Part shown: in pieces, positions 1-7,069 of the stretch | How the letters are laid out: the number at the start of each line of letters is the position of its first letter | How positions within the stretch are numbered: the first letter of the stretch is position 1 | NCBI RefSeq assembly: GCF_030530945.1 | Contig: NZ_JAUMTZ010000015.1 | Span: 1-45,348, forward strand | Direction: 5' to 3' | Source of the DNA: Kocuria sp. | GTDB taxonomy: Bacteria; Actinomycetota; Actinomycetes; Actinomycetales; Micrococcaceae | Length of the DNA stretch: 45,348 nucleotides | Notes under the pieces: generated by a model | Database searches by the model: none | Told to the model about the DNA's origin: nothing | The model's input: only the letters and a program-made list of their open reading frames with translations | Made by a program: the position numbers and the translations under genes

Positions 1-89
1 GGGCGGCGCCCCGGGGCGGGCGCCCCCGCCCGCCGGCCCCCCCCCCCGCCCCGGGGGGGGGGGGGGGGCCGGCCGCCGCGGGGGGCCCG
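1..89. repeat. G/C-only low-complexity stretch
   Basis: The first 89 bases contain no A or T at all. They include a run of 11 C (37-47) followed shortly by a run of 16 G (53-68), which could fold on each other. No gene is visible from here to 154. The tract lies just downstream of the stop codon of the minus-strand acyl-CoA dehydrogenase, so it could hold a terminator, but such homopolymers are also typical of contig-edge or polishing errors. Confidence 0.6.
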
Positions 90-154
90 ACTCTGCGCGC
101 AGGGCCCGTCCGCGCCGCTCCCAGGAGGGGGGAGGGCACGGGCGGGGCAGTGGC

Positions 155-2269
155 TCAGGCGTGCTGGCCGCGCGTCTGGGCCCCGGGATCCCTGGCCGGC
201 TTGGGCTCCTTGACGGGCGCCTCACCGCTGGCACGCAACCGGCGGTAGTAGGCCTCGGCCTCCTCCTGCCGCTCCGCCTCCACGGTCCCGCCGATCTCTG
301 CGCGCAGCAGCTCCGGGGAGAGCCCGAACGAGTCCACGAGCTCCAGGGAGTACGGGCGCAGCCGGGCGATCAGGCGGTTGACGTAGGACTCCAGGGCCCG
401 GCCGCGGCGCATGGAGAGGCGGCCGTAGGAGAGGTACCACGCGAGGTCCTGCTCGATCAGGTGCAGCCCGAACAGGTCCCGCAGCCAGGTCATCACGCGC
501 TTGGTGTCCGGGTCCTCGATCTTCTCCAGGCCGGCGGTGAAGGCCTCCCACTGCAGCAGCTGGGCGTGGGAACGGGCGGCCTCCAGCAGCCGGTTCTGGT
601 TGTTGTTGAACGCCTCTGCCTGCTCGGCGCGGGACTTGCGGGCCACCGAGCGCAGCTCGTCCGCGATGTCCCCGACCATGGTCTGCACGCGGTCGGTGAG
701 CAGCGCGCGCTGGGCCGCGGGGTCCCGCAGGGCGTTGACCGACTTGCGGGAGTCCCCGGTGTCGGAGAACGCCTGGGTGAGCTTGCGCAGACCCGACCGG
801 TTGAAGCCTGCCTCCGTGGCGCGGTCCGCCACGTAACGGGCCATGACCCCCACGTCCGCGTTCTTGAACTCCGCGGAGTAGTCGTTGAGCAGCCGCTTGG
901 CCACCAGCTGGAGCAGGATCGTGTTGTCACCCTCGAAGGTCACGTACACGTCCAGGTCCGCGCGCAGCTGCACGAAGCGGTTTTTGGCCATGAACCCGGC
1001 GCCGCCGCACGCCTCCCGGCACTCCTGCAGGGTGTCCAGCGCGCTCCACGTGGACATGGGCTTGAATGCGGCGGCCAGCGTCTCCAGCTCCTGGCGGTTG
1101 CCGTCGGACTCGTCCTCGCCGGAGAAGACCTCGTGGAACTTGTCCAGCAGCTGCTGGTGGGCGAACGTCATGGCATAGGTCTCGGCGATGCGCGGGATCA
1201 GCCGGCGCTGGTGGCGCTGGTAGTCCAGCAGCGTCTGCTCGCGGATGTCCGAGTCCGTGGTGAACTGACGGCGCTGCTCGGCGTAGCGCACCGCGATGCT
1301 CAGGGCCGCCTGGTTCGCGAGCGTGGCGGCGCCGTCCAGGGACACGCGCCCCTGCACCAGGGTGCCGATCATCGTGAAGAACCGCCGCCCCGGGGAGGGG
1401 ATGGGGGAGGAGTAGACGCCGTTCTCGTCCACGTCCCCGTAGCGGTTGAGCAGGTTGGTGCGGGGCACGCGCACGTGGTCGAAGTGCAGCCGGCCGTTGT
1501 CGATGCCGTTGAGCCCGCCCTTGCGGCCGTCGTCCTCGCCGCCCACACCGGGCAGGAACTCGCCGTTCTCGTCCCGCAGGGGGACGTACAGGCAGTGCAC
1601 GCCGTGGTTGGTGCCGTCCACGATCAGCTGCGCGAACACGGTGGCGGCGCGCCCGTGCACGGCGGCGTTGCCCAGGTAGTCCTTCCACGCCGCCTTGAAG
1701 GGGGTGTGGATCTCGAACTCGTCCGTCTCGGGGACATAGGTGGCGGTGGTGCCGATCGAGGCCACGTCCGAGCCGTGGCCGATCTCCGTCATGGCGAACG
1801 CGCCCGGCATGCTCAGGTCCAGGATCCCCGGCAGCCACTTCTGGTGGTGCTCCTCCGTGCCCAGGTTCAGCACGGCCGATCCGAACAGGCCCCACTGCAC
1901 GCCGGACTTGATCTGCAGGGAGGGGTCCGCGAGCACGAGCTCCTCGAACGCGGAGAGGTTCGCGCCGGGGCTCATGGCACCGCCCACGCTCTCGGGCATG
2001 CCCAGGTACTGGGGCCCGGCGTCCGCGAGGAGCTTGAGCTGCTCGAACGTGACGTTGCGCTGGTCCTCGAAGGAGAGGTTGTACTGGGACTGGAAGCGGG
2101 GGTCCTCGGCGCGCTTGCGGGCGGCAAGCCGCGCCTCGGGCCAGCGGCCCAGCAGGATCCTGCCGAGCTCCGCGGTGTCGATGCCCGACGGCGCCGTGGC
2201 GCCCTCCCCGGGCAGGTCCTCGATGCGGTCGGTGTCCGGGATGCTCCGGCCGGGTGCGGTGATGGACAT
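155..2269 (-). CDS. Acyl-CoA dehydrogenase/acyl-CoA oxidase family protein
   Basis: A 704-residue flavoprotein expected to introduce the alpha-beta double bond into acyl-CoA in the first step of fatty-acid beta-oxidation. The flavin-site segment MTEIGHGSDVAS is at about residues 160-171. CGGAGFMAKNRF at 421-432 and VTFEGDNT at 443-450, with likely catalytic Glu446, resemble the acyl-CoA oxidase (ACOX) branch more than short-chain dehydrogenases. At about 700 residues it is also ACOX-like in length. The ATG at 2269 is chosen because AGGAG lies just upstream (about 2273-2277); the frame stays open upstream but that part is low-complexity and non-homologous in character. It follows the TetR gene by 41 bp on the same strand, so the two are probably cotranscribed. 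Whether it works as a dehydrogenase or an oxidase cannot be told from sequence alone. Confidence 0.9.
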   Translation of the reverse strand: MSITAPGRSIPDTDRIEDLPGEGATAPSGIDTAELGRILLGRWPEARLAARKRAEDPRFQSQYNLSFEDQRNVTFEQLKLLADAGPQYLGMPESVGGAMSPGANLSAFEELVLADPSLQIKSGVQWGLFGSAVLNLGTEEHHQKWLPGILDLSMPGAFAMTEIGHGSDVASIGTTATYVPETDEFEIHTPFKAAWKDYLGNAAVHGRAATVFAQLIVDGTNHGVHCLYVPLRDENGEFLPGVGGEDDGRKGGLNGIDNGRLHFDHVRVPRTNLLNRYGDVDENGVYSSPIPSPGRRFFTMIGTLVQGRVSLDGAATLANQAALSIAVRYAEQRRQFTTDSDIREQTLLDYQRHQRRLIPRIAETYAMTFAHQQLLDKFHEVFSGEDESDGNRQELETLAAAFKPMSTWSALDTLQECREACGGAGFMAKNRFVQLRADLDVYVTFEGDNTILLQLVAKRLLNDYSAEFKNADVGVMARYVADRATEAGFNRSGLRKLTQAFSDTGDSRKSVNALRDPAAQRALLTDRVQTMVGDIADELRSVARKSRAEQAEAFNNNQNRLLEAARSHAQLLQWEAFTAGLEKIEDPDTKRVMTWLRDLFGLHLIEQDLAWYLSYGRLSMRRGRALESYVNRLIARLRPYSLELVDSFGLSPELLRAEIGGTVEAERQEEAEAYYRRLRASGEAPVKEPKPARDPGAQTRGQHA

Positions 2270-2310
2270 GGTGGCTCCTGAAGGGTGAGTCGGGGACGGA
2301 GGGGCCCGTC

Positions 2311-3033
2311 CTAGGTGTGGTCCGGGAGGGAGGGTGCGCCGGTTCCGGGTGGTCCCGGAGGTGCGGTGCTCGCCACGGGGCGCAGGCCCTCCACGGCCCA
2401 CGTGGTGATGGTGCGGCTCATGGCGTGGCGGTCCGGCCTGCCGGGGAGGTCCCCCTGCGCGAGCCAGGCCTCCCCGGCTCCGCGGACCATGCCCACGGTG
2501 GCCGCCGCCCAGCACTGCAGCACGCCCGGGGGCAGGTCCTGCTCGCCGTGGTGGCGTCCGTGCTGCTCCACGAGCAGCTGCCGCACGGAGTCCACGAAGC
2601 CCTCGACCGCGGAGCCCTGCTCGTCCGGAGCGGTCACGACGAAGCGGTACACCTCGCCGGAGCCCGCCACCGAGCGCAGGTACTCGGAGACCAGGGCGTG
2701 GACGGTGGCGGCGAAGGTGTCCGCCTCGCTCGCGGCGGCCACCATGCGGCGTCGCATGCGGTTCACGAAGTACTCGCCCACCGCGGCCTGCACGCCCGCC
2801 TTGTCCGTGAAGTAGCGGTAGAACACGGACTTGGACGTGCCGCAGGCCGTGGCGATCTCCTCCATGGAGATGGCGGCACCGTGCGCGGCCACGGCGTCGC
2901 GCGCGGCCGTGATCAGCTCGGTGCGCCGCCTGGCGCGGTGGCGCTGCCAGCGGCTGTTCCTGCCGTCCAGGGAGGGGGTGACCTGTTTCACGATACCGAG
3001 AGTATCAGCTACTGTGAGTTTCACGTGATCCAC
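2311..3033 (-). CDS. TetR/AcrR family transcriptional regulator
   Basis: A one-domain repressor of about 240 residues. A TetR-type helix-turn-helix occupies about residues 38-85 (ITAARDAVAAHG ... ISMEEIATACGTSKSVFYRYF), followed by a divergent all-helical ligand domain. It sits between the minus-strand acyl-CoA dehydrogenase, with which it probably forms an operon, and the divergent thiolase/FabG/MaoC operon, so it most likely controls fatty-acid metabolism in response to an acyl-CoA; that role is inferred from context. The GTG at 3033 leaves only 29 bp to the divergent thiolase start, too little for two promoters. A GTG at 2991 (VKQVTPSLDG...) is therefore a serious alternative and would free an inverted repeat at 2992-3006 to act as operator. 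Confidence 0.85.
   Translation of the reverse strand: MDHVKLTVADTLGIVKQVTPSLDGRNSRWQRHRARRRTELITAARDAVAAHGAAISMEEIATACGTSKSVFYRYFTDKAGVQAAVGEYFVNRMRRRMVAAASEADTFAATVHALVSEYLRSVAGSGEVYRFVVTAPDEQGSAVEGFVDSVRQLLVEQHGRHHGEQDLPPGVLQCWAAATVGMVRGAGEAWLAQGDLPGRPDRHAMSRTITTWAVEGLRPVASTAPPGPPGTGAPSLPDHT
2987..3024. promoter_or_regulatory. Candidate operator/promoter between TetR and thiolase genes
   Basis: GATAC-N5-GTATC is a perfect inverted repeat at 2992-3006. It is flanked by two copies of TTTCACG (about 2987 and 3019), so the block is a nested repeat. On the plus strand TTTCAC (2986-2991) and TACTGT (3010-3015) stand 18 bp apart and could be the -35/-10 of the thiolase operon. The block lies inside the TetR reading frame if its start is the GTG at 3033, and just upstream if it is the GTG at 2991. 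An autoregulatory TetR operator is the simplest reading. Confidence 0.4.
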
Positions 3034-3062
3034 GTCGCACGCACCCCTCAGGAGGAACCACC

Positions 3063-4463
3063 ATGTCCGAGAGCACGCAGAAGCCCGCCGCCACGAACGG
3101 CGCCGCCGAGGCCACGGCCGCGGGCCCGAAGACCGCCGCCGCCAAGCCCGCCGCCCCCGCCGCCGGGTCGGGCGCGCGTGCCGTGGTGGTCGCGGGCAAC
3201 CGCATCCCCTTCTCCCGTGCCGGTGGCCCCTACGCGAACGCCTCCAACCAGGACATGCTGACCGCGGCCATCGACGGCCTGGTGGCCCGTGCGGGGATCG
3301 CCGGCGAGCGCCTGGGCGCGGTGGCGGCCGGTGCCGTGATCAAGCACTCCCGTGACTTCAACCTCACCCGCGAGTCCGTCCTGGGCTCCGCGCTGGACCC
3401 GGCCACCCCGGCGTACGACGTCCAGATGGCGTGCGCCACGGGCATGGAGACGGTCAGCTCGATCTCCAACAAGATCCGCCTGGGCCAGATCGAGGCCGGG
3501 ATCGCCGGTGGCGTGGACTCCTCCTCGGACGCCCCCATCGCCGTGAGCGAGGGCCTGCGGCGTGCCCTGCTCAAGCTGCAGCGCGCCAAGACCACCGTGC
3601 AGAAGATCCAGGCGTTCAAGGACGTCCGTCCCGCGGACCTGGCTCCGGCCGTCCCCAGCTCGGGCGAGCCCCGCACGGGTCTGTCCATGGGGGAGCACCA
3701 GGCGCTGACCACCCAGCACTGGGGCATCACCCGCCAGGCGCAGGACGAGCTCGCCGCAGCCTCCCACCAGCACCTGGCGGCCGCGTACGAGCGCGGGTTC
3801 TTCGACGACCTCGTGACCCCGTTCAAGGGCCTCACCAGGGACAACAACATGCGCCCGGACTCCACGGTGGAGAAGCTGGGCACGCTGAAGCCGGTGTTCG
3901 GCACGAAGCTCGCGGGGGAGGCCACCATGACGGCCGGCAACTCCACCCCCCTCACGGACGGCGCCTCCGCCGTGCTCATCACCACGGACGGCTGGGCCTC
4001 GGAGCACGGCCTGACGCCGCTGGCCGAGGTCGTGGACAGCGAGGCCGCCGCGGTGGACTTCGTCACCGGCAACGAGGGTCTGCTGATGGCCCCCGCCTAC
4101 GCCGTGCCGCGCCTGCTCGCGCGCCAGGGCCTCACCCTGCAGGACCTGGACCTCGTGGAGATCCACGAGGCGTTCGCCTCCACCGTGCTGTCCATCCTGA
4201 AGGCGTGGGAGTCCCCGGAGTTCTGCCGGGAGCGCCTGGGCCTGGACGCCCCGCTGGGCTCGGTGGACCGCTCCAGGGTGAACGTCAACGGCTCCTCGCT
4301 GGCCACCGGCCACCCGTTCGCCGCCACCGGTGGCCGCATCGTGGCCTCCACCGCCAAGGAGCTCGCCGCCCGTGCCAAGGCCGAGGGCCGGCAGCAGACC
4401 GCGCTCATCTCGGTGTGCGCCGCCGGCGGGCAGGGCGTGGCCATGCTGCTGCGCTCGGTCTGA
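3063..4463 (+). CDS. Acetyl-CoA C-acetyltransferase (thiolase, FadA2/FadI-like)
   Basis: A 466-residue thiolase that cleaves 3-ketoacyl-CoA to acetyl-CoA and a shortened acyl-CoA, or runs the reverse condensation. Active-site residues are visible: Cys124 in QMACATGMET, His368 in EIHEAFAS, His417 in ATGHPFAATGG and Cys452 in VCAAGGQG. The first 37 residues are an Ala/Pro/Lys-rich tail before the thiolase fold, common in high-GC actinobacteria. The start is the ATG after AGGAGGAACCACC. It is first in a plus-strand operon with a FabG4-like reductase and a MaoC dehydratase, an arrangement resembling mycobacterial fadA2-fabG4-htdX. Degradation or synthesis cannot be decided from sequence. Confidence 0.93.
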   Translation: MSESTQKPAATNGAAEATAAGPKTAAAKPAAPAAGSGARAVVVAGNRIPFSRAGGPYANASNQDMLTAAIDGLVARAGIAGERLGAVAAGAVIKHSRDFNLTRESVLGSALDPATPAYDVQMACATGMETVSSISNKIRLGQIEAGIAGGVDSSSDAPIAVSEGLRRALLKLQRAKTTVQKIQAFKDVRPADLAPAVPSSGEPRTGLSMGEHQALTTQHWGITRQAQDELAAASHQHLAAAYERGFFDDLVTPFKGLTRDNNMRPDSTVEKLGTLKPVFGTKLAGEATMTAGNSTPLTDGASAVLITTDGWASEHGLTPLAEVVDSEAAAVDFVTGNEGLLMAPAYAVPRLLARQGLTLQDLDLVEIHEAFASTVLSILKAWESPEFCRERLGLDAPLGSVDRSRVNVNGSSLATGHPFAATGGRIVASTAKELAARAKAEGRQQTALISVCAAGGQGVAMLLRSV

Positions 4464-4513
4464 GCGGCACCACGGCAACCGCGAGAGCACACGAGATCTG
4501 GGAGAAGGAACAC

Positions 4514-5896
4514 ATGACCGACACGTATCTGGACATGGTCAGCTCGGGACTGGGCAAGCAGGTGGCCTCCAAGCTGGGGCTGCCACGCCCCGTCACCCTG
4601 CGCCGCTACCGCGTCAACGGGGACTTCCCCCAGGGCGCGGTGCTGGTCCTGGGCAGGGGCCCCGCCGCCGACGCCGCCGCGCAGGCACTGCTCGACTGGG
4701 ACCTCGACGTCCGGCGCGCCGCCGCGGACGTGGACCGCGTGGGCGCGGTCCTGCTGGACTACACGGAGGTGGCCAGCCCCTCCGACCTCGGCGGACCCGC
4801 AATGGAACTGGCCGCCGCGCTGCGGAAGCTGAGCCAGGGTGGGCGCGTGATCACGCTCTCCCGGCCGGCACCCGGAATCGGCACCGGGGCGGCGTCGGGC
4901 ACGGCGGCCGGCGCCGAGCAGCTGCCCCCCGCCCAGGCCGCGGCCCGTCAGGGTGTGGTGGGCCTGCTGCGCTCCGTGGCCCAGGAGATGCGCGGGGGTG
5001 TCACCGCTAACGGCGTGCTGATTGCGGACGGCGTGGCCGTGGACGCCCCCAGCGTGACCGGAGCCATCCGCTTCTTCCTCTCCGGGCGCAGCGCGTACGT
5101 GGACGGCCAGTTCCTCACGGTCGGCGACGACCGCGGGGACGCCTCGGTGGACTGGGAGCACCCCGTGGCGGGGAAGGTGGCCGTGGTCACCGGGGCGGCA
5201 CGCGGAATCGGCGCGCAGGTCACGCGCACGCTGTCCGCCGCCGGGGCCACCGTGGTGCCCGTGGACGTGCCCGCGGCCGGTGACGCGCTCACCGCGCTCG
5301 CCAACGAGCTGCGCGTTCCCGCGCTGCAGCTGGACGTCACGGACCCGCAGGCCGGGCAGAAGATCCTGGACCTGGTGTCGGCTCACTACGGCCACCTGGA
5401 CCTGGTGGTGCACAACGCCGGGATCACCCGCGACAAGATGCTCGCGAACATGGACGAGGCCCGGTGGAACTCCGTGATCGCCGTGAACATCGAGTCCCAG
5501 CTGCGCATCAACGAGACCCTGCTGGCCTCGGACAAGCTGGGCCCCGCCCCTCGCATCGTGTGCCTGGCGTCCACGAGCGGCGTGGCGGGCAACCGCGGCC
5601 AGACCAACTACGCGGCGTCCAAGGCCGGGGTGATCGGTGCGGTGGCCGCCACCGCACCGCTGGTCGCCGCGAAGGGCGGCACCGTCAACGCCGTGGCGCC
5701 CGGGTTCATCGAGTCGGAGATGACCGCGAAGATCCCCGCCGCCCGGCGGCAGGTCGCGCGCCGGCTGAACTCCCTGCAGCAGGGCGGAACGCCCGTGGAC
5801 GTGGCCCAGGCCATCACCTTCCTGCTCTCGGACGCCGCGGGTGGGATCAACGGTCAGACGCTGCGCGTGTGCGGCCAGAACATGGTGGGTGCGTGA
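4514..5896 (+). CDS. fabG: 3-oxoacyl-ACP/CoA reductase, long FabG4-type SDR
   Basis: A 460-residue member of the long (FabG4-like) short-chain dehydrogenases, almost twice the length of classical FabG. The N-terminal about 215 residues are a degenerate Rossmann-like domain. The C-terminal half is a full SDR: TGAARGIG cofactor loop at 226-233, NAG at 301-303, Ser353, and the Tyr366-x3-Lys370 catalytic pair in NYAASKAG. It should reduce 3-ketoacyl thioesters with NAD(P)H. The start is the ATG preceded by GGAGAAGGAACAC. It lies 50 bp after the thiolase and 4 bp before the MaoC gene, so it is in the same operon. Acyl-CoA rather than ACP may be the carrier given the thiolase context. Confidence 0.9.
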   Translation: MTDTYLDMVSSGLGKQVASKLGLPRPVTLRRYRVNGDFPQGAVLVLGRGPAADAAAQALLDWDLDVRRAAADVDRVGAVLLDYTEVASPSDLGGPAMELAAALRKLSQGGRVITLSRPAPGIGTGAASGTAAGAEQLPPAQAAARQGVVGLLRSVAQEMRGGVTANGVLIADGVAVDAPSVTGAIRFFLSGRSAYVDGQFLTVGDDRGDASVDWEHPVAGKVAVVTGAARGIGAQVTRTLSAAGATVVPVDVPAAGDALTALANELRVPALQLDVTDPQAGQKILDLVSAHYGHLDLVVHNAGITRDKMLANMDEARWNSVIAVNIESQLRINETLLASDKLGPAPRIVCLASTSGVAGNRGQTNYAASKAGVIGAVAATAPLVAAKGGTVNAVAPGFIESEMTAKIPAARRQVARRLNSLQQGGTPVDVAQAITFLLSDAAGGINGQTLRVCGQNMVGA

Positions 5897-5900
5897 TCTC

Positions 5901-6977
5901 ATGAGCGCCGTGGATCCCACCGTCCCCTCCGTCCCGGAGGGCTACGAGCGCACCCGGCCCTCGGGCACGGTGGCGCTGCCCGCCCTGTACGCGAGCGCCG
6001 GTGCCCGTGCGGCCGCCTCCGCGGCGGGCGGGGCGGCGTCGGCGGCGTCCCGCAAGGTGCTGCCCGCGCTGCGGAACTCGCCCGTGGGGCGGGTGCTGCC
6101 CGCGTCCCTGCGGTCCTCCGGGCCCCAGAAGGTCTCCGGTGCGCTGGAGCTGCCCCGCGTGGTGCACGTGGTGGACGGACTGCGGGCGCAGCCGGAGTGG
6201 CACGAGCGGTTCTGCCGCGTGGTCCACGCCAGCCCGCACCCCCTGGCCCCGGGTTCCGTCGAGACCGCCGTGTTCTCCGGAGCCCTGCACGCGCTCGCGT
6301 TCCCGGTGGCCATGTCCGTGCTCACGCGCCGGGACTTCCCGCTGCCCGTGCTCGGCATGGTGCACCTGGGCAACACGGTCCACCACCTGGCGGACGTGGC
6401 GGTCGGGGAGGCCCTGACGGCCACCGCGTGGACCGAGGGGCTGCGCGCCCACCGCTCCGGGACCGCGCTGGACGCGGTGGTGACCCTGGCCCGCGAGGAC
6501 GGCACGGTCGCGTGGGCCGGGCGCTCCACGTACCTGGCCAAGGGGGTGCACGCCGCGGTGGCCGGTGACGAACCCCGCGCGGGGGAGTCGTCCGAGGCCG
6601 AGCGGCCCGCGTTCGAGGCGCCGCAGCCCACCGGGCAGTGGTCCCTCGGCGCCGGGACGGGGCGCGAGTACGCCGCGGTGAGCGGGGACTACAACCCCAT
6701 CCACCTCTCGGACCCGTCCGCGCGTGCCCTGGGCATGAAGGGGGCGATCGCGCACGGGATGTACACGGCGTCGCGCGCCCTGGCCCTGACGGGGGTGCCC
6801 GCGGGAGTCCCCTTCGCGTGGTCGGTGGAGTTCGCCGCGCCCGTCCGCCTGCCCGCCACCGTGGCGGTCGCGGTGGACGACGACGGCCGTGGCGCCCACT
6901 GGAGCGCGTCTCGCGTCCAGCTGTGGGACCCCGGGCGGGACCGTCCGCACGCGGACCTGCGGGTCACGGCGCTGTAG
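5901..6977 (+). CDS. MaoC-type (R)-hydratase/dehydratase (HtdX-like)
   Basis: A 358-residue double-hotdog protein. The C-terminal half carries the hydratase-2 motif YAAVSGDYNPIHLSD followed by GAIAHGMYTASRA (about residues 254-290), with the Asp and His that activate water. The N-terminal half is a degenerate hotdog, as in mycobacterial HtdX-type proteins. Predicted to hydrate enoyl thioesters to (R)-3-hydroxyacyl thioesters or the reverse, between the steps of the thiolase and FabG4-like enzymes encoded just upstream. It starts 4 bp after the fabG stop, so translation is likely coupled. It ends the operon; a strong hairpin follows at once. Confidence 0.88.
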   Translation: MSAVDPTVPSVPEGYERTRPSGTVALPALYASAGARAAASAAGGAASAASRKVLPALRNSPVGRVLPASLRSSGPQKVSGALELPRVVHVVDGLRAQPEWHERFCRVVHASPHPLAPGSVETAVFSGALHALAFPVAMSVLTRRDFPLPVLGMVHLGNTVHHLADVAVGEALTATAWTEGLRAHRSGTALDAVVTLAREDGTVAWAGRSTYLAKGVHAAVAGDEPRAGESSEAERPAFEAPQPTGQWSLGAGTGREYAAVSGDYNPIHLSDPSARALGMKGAIAHGMYTASRALALTGVPAGVPFAWSVEFAAPVRLPATVAVAVDDDGRGAHWSASRVQLWDPGRDRPHADLRVTAL

Positions 6978-6990
6978 CCAGGTCGCTGCG

Positions 6991-7026
6991 GGAAGGGGCC
7001 CGGACCACGCTGTCCGGGCCCCTTCC
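6991..7026 (+). terminator. Strong intrinsic-type hairpin after the fad/fabG/maoC operon
   Basis: A perfect 15-bp stem, GGAAGGGGCCCGGAC (6991-7005) with its complement at 7012-7026, closes a 6-base loop. No long T-run follows, which is usual for actinobacterial terminators. It separates the MaoC gene from ligA. Confidence 0.85.
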
Positions 7027-7056
7027 GCGTGTCTCGTGCGTGTCGGAGTGCTGGGT

Positions 7057-7069
7057 CACAATGGTGCGG
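7057..7069 (+). promoter_or_regulatory. Leaderless promoter of ligA (-10 CACAAT)
   Basis: CACAAT at 7057-7062 is followed by six bases and then the GTG start codon. Transcription starting 6-7 nt after the hexamer would begin at the start codon itself. No clear -35 is visible. The same spacing recurs at nine other genes in the window. Confidence 0.5.

Noticed and set aside
161..2281. A 706-codon open frame on the plus strand opposite the acyl-CoA dehydrogenase
   Set aside because: It is a typical high-GC antisense shadow: composition is Gly/Val/Leu/Arg-rich without recognisable motifs, and the minus strand has a clear enzyme.
2270..2515. N-terminal extension of the acyl-CoA dehydrogenase frame up to 2515
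   Set aside because: The sequence is Arg/Gly/His/Pro-rich, overlaps the TetR gene, and a good ribosome binding site precedes the ATG at 2269.
3048..4490. 480-codon minus-strand open frame opposite the thiolase
   Set aside because: Shadow of the thiolase gene; His/Gly/Arg-rich and without motifs.
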